The notes under the pieces were generated by a model, which made no database searches, was not told the origin of the DNA, and worked only from the letters and a program-made list of their open reading frames with translations. Of a stretch of 64,000 bases of DNA, positions 24,628 to 36,287 are shown piece after piece. A program made the translations under genes and the position numbers. The stretch covers positions 2,852,001-2,916,000 of the forward strand of contig JABYQQ010000003.1 in NCBI GenBank assembly GCA_022605405.1, written 5' to 3'. The first letter of the stretch is position 1; each line of letters opens with the position of its first letter. The stretch is from Earliella scabrosa. Lineage: Eukaryota; Basidiomycota; Agaricomycetes; Polyporales; Polyporaceae.

Positions 24628-27362
24628 ATGGCCGCTCCTGAACCCCCCGTCGTGCTTCCAACTCTCGATCGCCTCGGCGTGGCCTCAGTTCCTGCCGATG
24701 TCGACGCTCAGAAGGTCGCCTCGCTCTGGTTCGACTCGCTCAGCAAGTACCTTGAAGCCGGCGATATCGATGGCGTGCTCTCGCTCTTCTCGCCCGACGC
24801 CTGGTTCCGCGACATGCTCGCCCTGACATGGGCCTTCCGCACGTTCCACGGCACGGCCAAGATCCGCAAGTTCCTCGAGGACAAGCTAGCGGCGAGCAAA
24901 CTCACCGCGTTCAAGCTCACCGACGTCAAGTTCGAGAACCCGTACCCCGACCTCGCGTGGATCCTCGGCCAGTTCACGTTCGAGACCGCGACTGGTGTCG
25001 CTAGCGGCGTCTTCCGTCTCATCCCGACTGCGGACGGCCAGTGGACTGGCTTTACGCTGTACACCAACTTGGAGGAGCTCAAGGGTTTCCCGGAGAAGGT
25101 CGGGCCCCTGAGGAACCATCTGCCCAACCATGGAAAGTGGCTCGCCCAGCGCGAGCGGGAGAAGGAGTTCGTGGATGCGGACCCTAAGGTACTCATCGTT
25201 GGTGGAGGACAGAGTGGACTGGATGTCGCGGCGCGCCTCAAGTTCCTCGACATTCCCGCGCTCGTGGTGGAGAAGAATGAGAGGATCGGCGATCAGTGGA
25301 GGAACCGATACCAGGCTTTGTGTTTGCACGATCCTGTCTGTGAGTGTACGAGTCATCGTCGCAATGGATTCACTTCGAGCACGATCTCCAGGGTACGACC
25401 ACCTTCCGTACCTTCCGTGAGTACACATGAGCACGAACTGCCTCCCCCTCCCCGCTGATGGCTGATGCCCGGCCAGCTTCCCGCCTTCGTGGCCGGTGTA
25501 CACTCCCGCGCAGAAGCTCGCGGGGTGGCTCGAGTACTATGCCGAGGCGTTGGAGCTGAACGTGTGGACCAAGTCCACCGTGGTGAAGGCAACGCAGGAC
25601 GCGAACAATGAGTGGGATGTCACGGTCCAACGCGCAGACGGCTCGACTCGGGTGCTCCATGTCCGCCATGTCGTCTTCGCCATCGGCCTTGGGGGCAACA
25701 ACCCGTTTATCCCTGAGGTCGCGGGGAGGGATGAGTACCAGGGTCAGGTCCTGCACTCGATCTTCCACGACACCGCGAAGAACCACATCGGCAAGAAGGT
25801 CTTCATCGTCGGCGCGGCAACCTCGGGTGAGTGCACGGTGCCTCTGGCAGTCTGTGTTGCCGAATTCTGACATGGATGTCGTCTCCGTCTCGTCTTGCAG
25901 CGCACGATATCGCGGCCGACTACGTGGAGCACGGCGTGGGTGAGTGCATACGGAGTTGGGGTCGTGCCCTCTCTCACATATCTCTTTCACACCGCAGACG
26001 TCACGATCTACCAGCGCGACAGCACGTACATCATGACGACGAAGGAGGGCATGCCCCGGATGCTCGGTAGTACGTTCCCCGTCCCCATCCGCACCACTCT
26101 CCGTCGGTGCGCGCGCAGGATACAACGCTGATCCATGTGCAATCATGCAGACCTCTGGTGGGAAGGCGCATGGCCGACGGACGTCGCGGACCGCATCGAC
26201 GCGTCGCTCCCGACGTTCGTCACCGAGGAGATCTCCAAGCGGACCACAGCCGAGATCGCCGAGGCGGACAAGTGCGTGTTGTCTCCCTCTCCCGCTGTTG
26301 TTGCGGCGGTGGATAGGTGCTGATCTAAGTTGTTCTCGGCATTGTGTGCGGACAGGGAGCTCCTCGACAGCCTGCACAAGGTCGGTTTCAGGACGCACCT
26401 CGGCCCGAACGGGAGCGGATTCCTCGCGATGGCGCGCAGGCGCGGGGGCGGATACTACCTCGGTGCGTTCGTCTCGGTTCATGTCCTCGCTCAGGGCGCG
26501 TGCTGACAGGCGGGGGGCAGACGTCGGCGCGTCGAAGCTGCTGATCGACGGGAAGATCAAGCTGAAGAACGACAGCGTGATCAAGCGGTTCACGAAGACG
26601 GGGCTGGAGTTCGAGGACGGGAGCACGGTTGACGCGGATGTTGTACTTTTCGCGACTGGGTGCGTGTGTACATATGTTTCTACTCATCCGTCTCCCGTCC
26701 TGCCCCTCCGCCGCCCTTCCCTCCTGCTCCTCCTGCCTAACCCCCTCCCGCAACGCACGTCGAGCTGACACGGTCCATGCGCGTAAACAGGTTCGACAGC
26801 CCGATGATCACGGTCGCGAAGATCCTCGGGGAGGACATCGCGGCGCGCGTGCGGCCGATGTGGGGCCTCGACGACGAGGGCGAGCTCCGGACGGCCTGGC
26901 GCGACACAGGCGTGGCCAACTTTTGGTTCATGATGGGCAACCTGATGTGGTGCCGGTTCCACTCGAAGCACCTCGCGCTGCGTGAGTACTCAAGTTCTGT
27001 CTCCTTTTGTTTCTCTGTCCGTTCGTTTGTTATGGGCGTCACCCGTCGACGGTCGTTGGAATCTGGGTGGTATTCGAGACGCGGTTTCCGATTTCGTCGG
27101 TAATGGCATCGCCGGCGAACACGACCGCCGGGCTGTTGGTCACGATGACCGATGGTCGTGAGCGATGTCAAGGGGGGTATAATGTCGGCCCGCCGGGGCT
27201 CGGGCTCCCTCGACCGCTTTCTCCTCTTTTTTCTTTATCCACTTTGCCGCGCGACTCGCGAGTGCTGATCACATATCTTCCCCGCCGCGCGCACACACAG
27301 AGATCAAGGCCATCGAGGAGGGCATTCTCCCCGGGAGCGGCAGCGAGCATCGCTATGTCTGA
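24628..27362 (+). CDS. FAD-dependent monooxygenase with NTF2/SnoaL-like N-terminus
   Basis: Ten exons give 604 aa: 24628-25339, 25392-25416, 25477-25826, 25901-25939, 25998-26066, 26151-26271, 26356-26462, 26521-26659, 26791-26981, 27301-27362. Residues of about 30-170 resemble an NTF2/SnoaL-like fold. The FAD-binding Rossmann motif VGGGQSG begins near aa 191, followed by a conserved LHDPVWYDHLPYLPFP stretch. A second dinucleotide motif (VGAATSAHDIA) and the C-terminal ATGFDS motif complete the flavin-containing monooxygenase plan. Family members oxidise small molecules with NADPH and O2. The substrate here is unknown. The 25-nt exon 2 is needed to complete the conserved DPVWYDH block. The last intron (26982-27300, 319 nt) is unusually long. 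It may act with the NRPS-like gene 8 kb upstream, but that is inference only. Confidence 0.92.
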
Positions 27363-29012
27363 GTTATCTGATGTTTCGATGTTTCGACGTGTGGGTGATA
27401 TGTCCGGCGGGGCGCGCGGTCGTCGGTCGTCGGATCCACATCTGCATCTTCAACATCCACCGCGGCAACTGCGGCGCGGTCTTGGCTCGAGGTTGGGGGT
27501 TAGAAGTTGCGAACTCGTCGACGGGAGAAATGCGCTGGGAACCGTGTATTGAATAGGAAGCATAAAGTCCATCTACTGCCCTGTACGACTAGAGTATTAG
27601 TATTGAATGTTGATCTTTGGGCGCGCGCATGCAATGCAGACTGATCCGTACGACCCCGCAGGGCTCTCCGAGCAGGCAGGCGGTCGATGTTTTGTCGACC
27701 ACCGCCCTATTGCGATGGTGGTGTTTAGCCGGTGACGGGGGCTTCTGGCCGAAGTTGAACAACATCCCGTTGTCGAGGTCGAGGTCGAGGTCGCCGATGT
27801 CGTCGAGTCGTCCGATGTCACGCACTGCTGTTGCGGATTAGGATGCGGATGGCGGCGACAGCGATATCTGGGCTCAGTGAATGCCGCAGTCGCTGGGTTC
27901 GCCGGGTTTGCAGGTACCGAGCTACCAGCTCGGCGCTGGACATGGAGAGTTGCAACGTTAGGTTGGTGGACGACCGGCGCGTGTCGTCTTGAGATATCAT
28001 GAACTCTCAGAACTGACCTCGGAGTTGACTGTGCAGCGTGGTGCTGTTGGTGTAGATCATGGCGACGAATTCGTCGAGGACATGTTGACTGGTTCAAAGG
28101 CGAACTCTAACTGCGGTCTGAAGGCCAGAAGAGTGAAGTCATTTGTGGTCTTGAACTTGGCGGCATACATGCTCGTATTAATCAAGTCAATCTGCTGTTT
28201 ACTTGAGAGGCATAGACGCGTAAACAAGAGAGCATTAGAGTCCTGGTAAATCAATAAGTCCGAGTCGTTCCTGGGAAATTGCAATTAACGCCCAGAGCAT
28301 CATGGACGTTGACGACGACTATCATCATACCCACCGCCCACGAATTTCAAGACCTCCACCTGTGCCCTGGCTGCCACATCCTCGAGGTCTCTCACATGGC
28401 AATCTGAATGCATCACCGCCCGACAAGCTCTTGACAGACGGTCGTAAATCGCCTAGCCGTACACGATTCTAGGTCAGGCTCGGTCTCGCATATCTCCAAC
28501 TGCCCACAAGTCCAGCACATCCAGCACATGGAAATCTATTCTGTCAACGCTCAGTCCAACACGCTCTTGCAGTGTACATGGCAGCAACAATCTGACTGGA
28601 CCAAACGTGTCCCTATGATGACCTGAATCCGGAGGGGTGAGTCGGTCAGTTTGAGGCGCCATCTTTGATGGCGGGTTGCGTTTTGTACAGCTTCAGCAGA
28701 TCTCCCCTGTGTTGCGCCCAGCGCGCTGCCTGTGAGGGAGTCCTCGGTCGCGCCAAGCACCATGTCACCAGGATGATCTCCAGGCGCATCTGTAACCCTT
28801 TCCTGATCCAGTCCTGATCGCTCTGGCGACCGCCCGCCCTCCGTGACGCCCGGTATCATATAACAGCTTCTGCTGTCAGTGGCGGATTCTCTACGGGTCC
28901 TGGTGATTCCCCCCTTCGTTCTTCTGCTCGCCCTCTCCTTTTTATAGCTTCTTGAAGCCGCCTCTCCTTCTTACGGCCCCAACATTTGTCGTTTTTCAAG
29001 AGTCTCGACGCC
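27363..29012. other. Intergenic region, 1.65 kb
   Basis: Holds the 3' end of the monooxygenase transcript and the promoter of the secreted-protein gene at 29013. A short GAGGTC-type repeat lies near 27.77-27.80 kb. A 166-codon minus-strand frame (27597-28097) has low-complexity composition and no family. A 54-codon plus frame starts at about 28302. I do not support either as a gene. A TATA-like TTTATAG at about 28941 may serve the downstream gene. Confidence 0.5.
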
Positions 29013-30810
29013 ATGGTCTCCAACACTCTCCTTGTAGCTGCGCTCCTCCCCATTGCCGCCAGGGCTGCCAACGACTGGACCAAGCCTTGCTTCGGCGAAT
29101 GTAACTGGGACATCAAGTCCGAAAGCGGGTCGGGGACGGTTCGCCTGGTGAGTACTCCATCCTACGCGATGCTTTGAACGCGATCTAACGGCTGCGATGA
29201 CGCAACCGCGAACGCGCACAGATTGGGTCGCAGACTGGTGTCTCAGACTTGACCACTGCAGCCGGATGGGAGATCCTCGACTGCGACCCCTCTGTTGCGG
29301 ACCAAGACATCCGAGTCGTCTGCTACGACCGTGACATGGGTTGCGACCATGTAAACCAAAACGGTGCGGAAGGCACCATCGTCCGTCTCCCGTCCTCCTG
29401 CGGCTCTACACCCTTCGCCGTCGTCACGCGCCAGTGGGTGCACGAAGACCAGAGCATCCCCTTGAGCAAGCGTCATCTCATCAAGCGTGGCGAGGACGCT
29501 GTGGTGAAGGGCATCAGCCTTGCGACCAACTTCGCGGCCGTCGATCCCGAGGTGAACGGCAACGTCTCCCTCTTCCTCCAGGGATCGTCGCTTCCTGATG
29601 CCGCTGGCGACTTCAGCGTCATGCCTCCCCCGAATGGCGCCCTTGCCAAGCGCGGCTTCTTCAGCTGGGTCAAAGACACACTGAAGAGCCTGTCCGAGTT
29701 CGACCAGGAGCTCAAGGGCAGCAGCCCGCTGAACTTCGAGGGCGAAGTGCCAATCTTCGACCAGTCCTTTGACTGTCCACAGAACGGGGCTGTCCCCGCT
29801 TTCGGTGGTCGGGCGAAGGTTGGCGTCAAGGGCAAGGTTGATGGCTCAGTCAGCTACGGTGTCGCCGCTGCTGGTACAATCGTTCCTCCCAATCTCGACG
29901 AGTTCGGTATTTTCGTCGGCCTTGACACGACTGTCGCGGGAACCCTTGGCCTCGATGCCACGCTCACCGTGAGTTCTCTTTATGCCCTAGGCTTCGCGCT
30001 ATAGCTGACATCAACTTCTCGCGCAGGGCTCGATCAGCTCTGGCAAGATCCCGCTGTTCGAGACGGGCATTCCCGGCCTCGACTTCCCCGGGATTCTCAG
30101 CATCGGCCCCACCTTCTCAGTGAACGCGGAGGCGACTGCGTCGCTGGACACGAACCTCGACTTGGACGTCGACCTCGCGTACACCATCCAAGGCGCAAAG
30201 CTCTTCTTCCCTCCCAACGACAACCCTCTCGGCTCGTTCACTCCTGGTGACTCGAACCTGAAGCTCTCCGTCTCGCCTAACGTCACCGCCAACGGCCAGG
30301 TCGCAGCTCACCTCATCCCCACCCTCGCATTCGGTGTGAACGCGCTCGCGGGTTCCGCGAAGGCGACCATCAGCCTCGATGTTGACACCAGCGCCGGCCT
30401 CGACCTCTCGCTCGCGGCCGTCGCCGAGGCTGCTGCTTCCACGAGCGGTAACTCTGCCGACGCGTCGTTCGGCGGGTGTGTCGACGTGACGACGGGTCTG
30501 GACGTGCGCGCGGGTGCGGATGCGTCGTTCCTCGGCCTCTTCGACAAGAGCACGAGCGTGTCGCTCTTCAAGAAGACATTCGACCTCTTCAAGAAGTGCT
30601 TCGGCAGCAACCCTGCGCGTCGCGCGTACACTGGCCGTGCAGCGCGCGCGGCACTGCTCTCGAAGAGGCAGTCAATCGCGTGCCCCGCGAACGCGCTCGC
30701 CGGCGTCGTGTCCATCGCCGAGGAGAGCATCCCTGCATCGAGGTAAGCCCACTCCTTTCGACTGTGTTCCCGACGGAATGCTCACGTCTTGGTGAATCAG
30801 CCTGCAATGA
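29013..30810 (+). CDS. Secreted protein, paralogue A (possibly DUF7223-like)
   Basis: Four exons (29013-29147, 29222-29968, 30027-30742, 30801-30810) give 535 aa. The first 18 or so residues form a clear signal peptide ending AARA, followed by a Cys-containing motif, DWTKPCFGECNWD. Several dibasic sites (SKR, IKR, AKR, SKR) suggest Kex2 processing. The middle and C-terminal parts are rich in beta-prone, Thr/Val-rich stretches, with several Asn glycosylation sequons. There is no catalytic motif I can name. The architecture resembles fungal secreted proteins annotated as DUF7223, but I am not certain of that label. It is clearly paralogous to the gene at 32287 and shares its exon plan, including a final 10-nt exon. 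Likely extracellular or wall-associated. Confidence 0.85.
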
Positions 30811-31273
30811 ACGACCATGGCACTGTTCCTTTTCGATCGACTCTTTGGGACTTGCGCTTCTAGATGCTATACTTTATCATTATTGGCTGAGGGCAGCCTT
30901 TTCTATTACCAGATAGATCATTGCGCTCTTAAATGATCATCACCCGCACTTTCCTTCTTGGACCCCCGTTCTCCTCGCTCGTGCGCGTACGAGTTCGAGT
31001 CTGAGTTTGTGCATTTCGCCCTGAGTTCTCACTTCCTTATCATCTGCGACATCTGTACGTTAGCTCGTGCGCTGCGAATCGCAATTTGACCAGGATACAC
31101 AGTGGGTATCGGGATTGAAAGGTCTTAAGGATTGAGCGTGGGTATGCCCGCCCATTCTGGGCCATGCGAAGTACATAAGGTTCGGCTTCGCTCTCGAATG
31201 TGGCGCTTCCGTGCTGAACTCGTTCAGTAGAACCACGGTCACTGGTCGCTGAGACCCGAACTCGCCCGCTCCT
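30811..31273. other. Short intergenic region
   Basis: 463 bp between the first secreted-protein gene and the cytosine deaminase gene, presumably 3' UTR plus promoter. No TATA box or other feature stands out. Confidence 0.5.
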
Positions 31274-31918
31274 ATGTCTACCGCTCATATCGACAAGCTC
31301 GGCTTTGAGGCGTCGTGTAACAACGCGCGGAAGAGCTTCGAAGAAGGCGGTGTGCCCATCGGCGCTGCACTCGTGTATCACGGCGACGACGAGGGCGAGC
31401 CGCGCATCCTCGGGCAGGGACACAACCAGCGCGTGCAAAAGGCATCCGCCATTCTGCATGGGGAGACTGCCGCGCTGGAGAACGCGGGACGGTTGAAGTC
31501 TGCAATGTACCGGAACTCGACCATGGTGAGGGCAGGCGGCGATCTGCGGCGGTCCTGAGCTGACTTCGCTCTCGTTCGCAGTACACGACACTCAGGTTGA
31601 TGGCATCTCTAGCTATTCTCTGATGCAATGGGCTGACTCTGAGTTGCGGTAGCCCATGCAGCATGTGTACTGGGGCGATCCTCCTCTACAAGATTCCTCG
31701 TGTCGTGATCGGGGAGAATGCGAACTTCAAGGGAGGGGAGGATCTTCTTCGTAGTCACGGTGTTGAGGGGGTGGTTTTGGACGATAGCGAGTGCAAGCAG
31801 TTAATGCGGCAGTTCATAGTACGGCAGCCACAGGTAAGCAGAGCGGAACTCTGTGCCTTACGCCCAACTGATGTGTTTGTAGGACTGGTACGAAGACATA
31901 GGAGAAGTGGCGCCCTAG
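31274..31918 (+). CDS. FCY1: Cytosine deaminase
   Basis: Four exons (31274-31525, 31582-31595, 31653-31833, 31883-31918) give 160 aa, almost the length of yeast Fcy1 (158 aa). The enzyme hydrolyses cytosine to uracil in the cytosolic pyrimidine salvage pathway and also acts on 5-fluorocytosine. Zinc-site residues fall at the yeast positions: H62 and the proton-shuttle E64 in LHGETAA, and C91/C94 in SPCSMCTGA. The conserved tail motif DWYEDIGE is present, extended by three residues. Exon 2 is only 14 nt and encodes YTTL plus part of the Ser codon just before the zinc cysteines. The gene sits between two paralogous secreted-protein genes on the same strand, with no obvious functional link to them. 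Confidence 0.96.
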
Positions 31919-32286
31919 CATATATGCCACGGCTGTACCTATACCATCCAATTTTCTCCAACCTATGAATGTGTACCCGGAGGCGGTGCGTCAACCACAT
32001 GGGCGGATACGACAACTCACGTTCCTAACAGACCTTTAACGTGCAAGGTCGGGGTGGCATGTCTGTGCTTGATGCTAATGCCTGGTTCTCGACGCACTCA
32101 TAAGGTCTCGTCCGCATGGCGAACGCTGAATCGGCGCCCGCACAGCGTGTGTGTGTGCATGAGAAGATGGAGTCTTTATTACGACCTTCCCTTTCCACCC
32201 TTGCCTCATGTACCCCAGGAAGGTGGTATAAATCGCGATACTCGTGGTAGCTCGACGAGTAATACAACCCGTTACCCATCGCTCTC
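31919..32286. other. Short intergenic region with promoter
   Basis: 368 bp holding the cytosine deaminase 3' end and the promoter of the second secreted-protein gene. The promoter includes the TATA element listed below. Confidence 0.5.
32227..32233 (+). promoter_or_regulatory. TATA box of secreted-protein gene B
   Basis: TATAAAT lies 60 nt upstream of the ATG at 32287, a close match to the fungal consensus at a typical distance. Confidence 0.55.
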
Positions 32287-34384
32287 ATGCATCCCCTCAT
32301 TCTTGCGCTGCTTCCAGTCTTGGTAACCGCCGCCAAAATTGACTGGCAGAAGCCTTGTCATTCTGGTCAATGCCATTGGGACCTCTCCAACGCACAGGGT
32401 GTAGGGCTGCTCAGTATCGTAAGCGTCTCAAATGGTCGACCTTGTCAGAGTATCGCTTACCTGGTTCTTGCCACATACAGATAGGGCCCGTCTCGAGCAT
32501 AGCCGACCTGACGCCAGCGGCCGGATGGACTGTCCTCGACTGCGAGGGCGGCTCTACGACTCATGACATGCGGATTGTGTGTCACGATCCTAGCAAGGGG
32601 TGCGATCACCTCTATCTCAACGGGGCAGAGTACACCTTAGTTAAGCTTCCTAGCGAGGTTAGGCCGTTCTTGACTAGTGTCATGGAATCTCGAGCGTAGA
32701 CTCATCATGGTCTTCCACACAGTGCGGCTCGAAGCCCTTTGCATTTGTAAAGCGCGAATGGGTCCACGACGACCAGTCCATTCCGATGAAGAAGCGGTCG
32801 CTCCTCCTCAGCCGCGATCCTCCTCTCGTCAAAGGTATCAACTTTGTAGCGAGCCATTCAGATCTGGACTTGCATCGGTATGTGGGCGGAGGTTCCCGCT
32901 GTCAGCCTAGAGACTGACTATCATATACAAATTCTCTGTTGGGCTGGCGTATCAGGCACGGTCGTGTAAAACTGCTTTTGCGGGGAGCTTCGACCTCGGC
33001 ATACAATGGCGGCTCTGCCCTTGGTATTCCTCAAGGCAATGAAGGGATGGAACTGCCATGGGAAGAGTGGAAACACTTCATCCAGGAGTACAGTACTCAT
33101 CCACACCTAAATTCCACGTCGGATCCCCACTCGTTCGAGTACGCAGGTACCACCTCATTGATCAGCTACAATCTCTCCTGCCCCCAGAGCACACGCAGTC
33201 CCGCATACTCGGCCAATCTGGACGTCGACCTCACAGCAAAGCTGAATGGAACAACAAACTATGGCTTTGTACTCGAGGCCGAACTGCATGACTGGACTTG
33301 GACTAACCACCCAGATCCGATTACAGTCACCCAATTTGCGGTATTCGTTGATCTCAACACCACGGTTGCAGCCACACTGGACCTGAACGCCACGATCAGC
33401 GTAAGCCGGACTTTCTCTCGTCAGTGCTCAATTACCGAATGAAATAGGGCACACTGGATTCGGGGAAGACCCTACTAGGCACCATTCCAATTCCCGGTGC
33501 TGGCTTGTCGTTTGGCGATTTGATCAAGGTTGGAATAACTCTATCGTTGTACGCCCAGACGGAGGCAACTCTCACGTCCGAACTCGACTTCGGGATCGAT
33601 CTAAACTACACTATATCCAACGCCCGATTGTTGTTCCCTCCAGTCAACCAAACATTGGGTACTTTCCATGCTTCCAACTCTGGTACGGCATCTGTCCCCT
33701 TAGCCTAAGCTGGAGGGAACTCACTATGGTATAGGTATCCGGATCTCCACGAATCCCAACATCACTACAACCGCTGAAGTATCCGCACACCTTCTCCCTA
33801 CACTGTCACTTGGCATTGAACTGGTGCCGATCCTTGGTTTCGATAGTCTCAAAGCCGCGGTTGAGCTGGAATTAGATGCCAGCGTCAGCCTCGAACTGTC
33901 TGCTACTGCACAGGTCGAATCTTCCGCCGCCTTGACGGATGGCCATGAGGGGCAATGGAGGGGATGCGTTAACGTCACCAGCGGCTTTGACATCAACGCG
34001 AAGGCGGACGCGGAGTTCTTTCATATGTTCGAAAAGGACGTCGCTCACACGCTATACGGCAACACGTGGCCTCTATATGACGCTTGCACCGGGGAAAGCA
34101 CGCCTCAGCGCAGGGCATACATCGATGCTGGTGCCGAGGTCATGTCGTCGTACCCGGACAGGATTCTGCGGAAGTTCGCGAAGCATCGTGGTGCGGCTCA
34201 CGCACTCAGTACTACGACTGGATCGTATAGCGCATCTCAGAAGGACAAAAACACCACCAGCTGTTTGGCCAGCGGTCCCGGTCCTCTTGTTCCCATCCTG
34301 CAGAACGCTATCAATGGCAGGTATGTACCTTGAACACAACGTCAACGGGAGGGACTTCTCACCTTCGTGCACAGGAACCATTGA
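32287..34384 (+). CDS. Secreted protein, paralogue B
   Basis: Seven exons (32287-32418, 32481-32657, 32723-32877, 32956-33400, 33448-33682, 33735-34320, 34375-34384) give 579 aa. It starts with a signal peptide of about 16 residues and then DWQKPCHSGQCHWDL, matching the N-terminal Cys motif of paralogue A. The parallel blocks LTPAAGWTVLDCEGG, CDHLYLNGAE and EWVHDDQSIP confirm the relationship. It carries many N-glycosylation sequons. Two introns (32658-32722 and 32878-32955) interrupt regions that are uninterrupted in paralogue A, so introns were gained or lost after duplication. The sequences have diverged considerably, so the duplication is not recent. The last exon is 10 nt, as in A. Extracellular location is likely and the function is unknown. 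Confidence 0.82.
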
Positions 34385-36287
34385 GTGCCCCAAAGTTCTT
34401 CCATCATAGTAATCCATTGGTACCGCGGCGGACATCCGGCGGTTGTCGCTTTCTGTTATTATTGAATATTGTATGACCTGTTCTCTCTTATGCCTGCTTC
34501 TGGTGACTCTACTAGATCGGACTCGGACGTCTGTTGGGATCGTGCTCCTGTACCTCCACCCATCTTGCACTATCATAGTCTGACTGCCAAGCAGTCGCCA
34601 TGAGACGGATCATTCGTTGCTCAGACCCTGCCAGCGGTGTCGGGTGGTAGGGGCAGACATTGGAGGTAGGTTTGGACTAGGCTCGGAGTTCGGAGTTGAG
34701 AACGCGGCTTGATCCGAAATTACATCCTACGGACAAATTTGAGACGGAGTTTACTCCCTGGCGTTGCCCTGGCGAGCTCCGCCTTGTGTGAAGCGCTTGT
34801 CAATCTCAACAGGGCATTGTCACAGTCCTCCCTTGTCCTGTCTGTTCACTTCGGATCCAGACTGATCCCGTATGCGGTTCTTACAGGCGACCAAGTTAGC
34901 TTTTGGCCATACAATTTCCTCCTGAGTGTAGTATGGAGGCCGCCGGAGAGCCCTAGTTGCAACGGTGGCATCTTGTAGTGCTATGCCAGTGCGCTAGTCT
35001 AGTTCCTTCCTCCTCTTCATCTTACGGCATAGATTCATTTTCGGAGCCGATCTTTTTGTCGAGATCGATGCGACCTGTCAGCAGCCAGAATTCCCACTGC
35101 CACGGTGCGTTCGATGCCACGGTGCGTTCGATACCCCGACATGTCGCATTGTTCTGAGTTGACTGACTCTCAATCATCATATGCATCAGCGGTCCATGGG
35201 TTGTTTACACACGGATAGTATACGTGCACGCCCTGCACTCACGATTCATCCAAGATGCCAACTGAGCCTTCCAGGTGTTGCTCATGTAAGCGATCAGCTC
35301 GACAAGGCTAGTGGGTGGTGCCGCCGGGGCTTATACCAAACAGAGACCGCCCATTGAATGCAATCTTCGTCGTGCCGGTTGAGACTCATCGATATCCACC
35401 CGTAGGTCAGTTTCAAGTCACACCGAAGGCAACAGGCACCAACCTATTGAGCGGCGAAGTTATATCAGATCTATCGAGGTCGGGAGGAGCGTCTTTCTCC
35501 CCAGAGGTCGTTCTCTCCACACCACATGTACCTGGTTACCTTGTATTGGATGCTGACTCTCGTCACCGGCAGACGTCAGCTCCACCCGTTACCAAAGACG
35601 GTCACATTCGACTAATGGTGTCCGATACACGTTATGTTCCTTCCCGGCGCAGCCCCTAGGTTCTCTGGCCGTTTACACTCGGCCTTCCTAGGCGTCGGGC
35701 ACCATACGAATGACCATAGAGGGAGCGGCGATCTCGGAACCGATCCAACCTCAAGACTTGGCAATATATCCTCCTCCGGTATGTTTCCTAACGGGACTCC
35801 CTGACACGCATGTGCAGCACGTCGCGGAAGCGTCTGTGCGTCCGTTCAAACCGCGCCGCGTTCGATCGCGTCCGTCCAATCAAGATCTGCATGCCCGTCG
35901 CGCCCACAAAGTCGCATTAAATTTGAAGTGACGATGACGGCAATGCGGCGACGTTGCGGCCCAAAGGTGCAGAGACGCGAGCGAAACGCCGATCCTCAAG
36001 GTGCTGGCCCTTCACCCTGCACATCCACCCTGCATGTCTGCCTCAAAGAACGCTAGGGAGCAGCGCTCTTATGCTACGCATGGTTGGCTCGAAACGCGAG
36101 CCGCCAGCCGAGGGCTGGTGTGCTATGCCCTCTTTGTCAAGTCGGACACTACATGTACTTGGGCGCCGAGGGCTGCTGCCACCTACCCACTCAGCTCTCG
36201 GTCGTCGGTATCAACTCAAACTCAGCTGCATCCGCTTTTCAGACCCCGCGTCGCGACGACCGCACCTACCTGCCGCCGGGCCCCGCG
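34385..36287. other. Intergenic region upstream of the WOPR gene
   Basis: 1.9 kb with no supported gene. A perfect 17-bp direct duplication lies at 35099-35132. The last 250 bp before 36288 remain open in the WOPR frame, and an acceptor-like TTTTCAG occurs near 36.24 kb. An upstream exon for that gene cannot be excluded. Confidence 0.5.
35099..35132. repeat. 17-bp perfect tandem duplication
   Basis: Two adjacent identical copies of a 17-bp unit starting GCCACGGTGC (35099-35115 and 35116-35132). Too short to classify. It lies in the long upstream region of the WOPR regulator. Confidence 0.85.

Noticed and set aside
25370..26626. 418-codon minus-strand frame
   Set aside because: Runs through the exons and introns of the monooxygenase on the opposite strand. 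Arg-rich and without motif.
27597..28284. Minus-strand frames considered as a retrotransposon gag remnant
   Set aside because: A short stretch looked gag-like, but no zinc knuckle, protease or LTR is present and the frames are broken.
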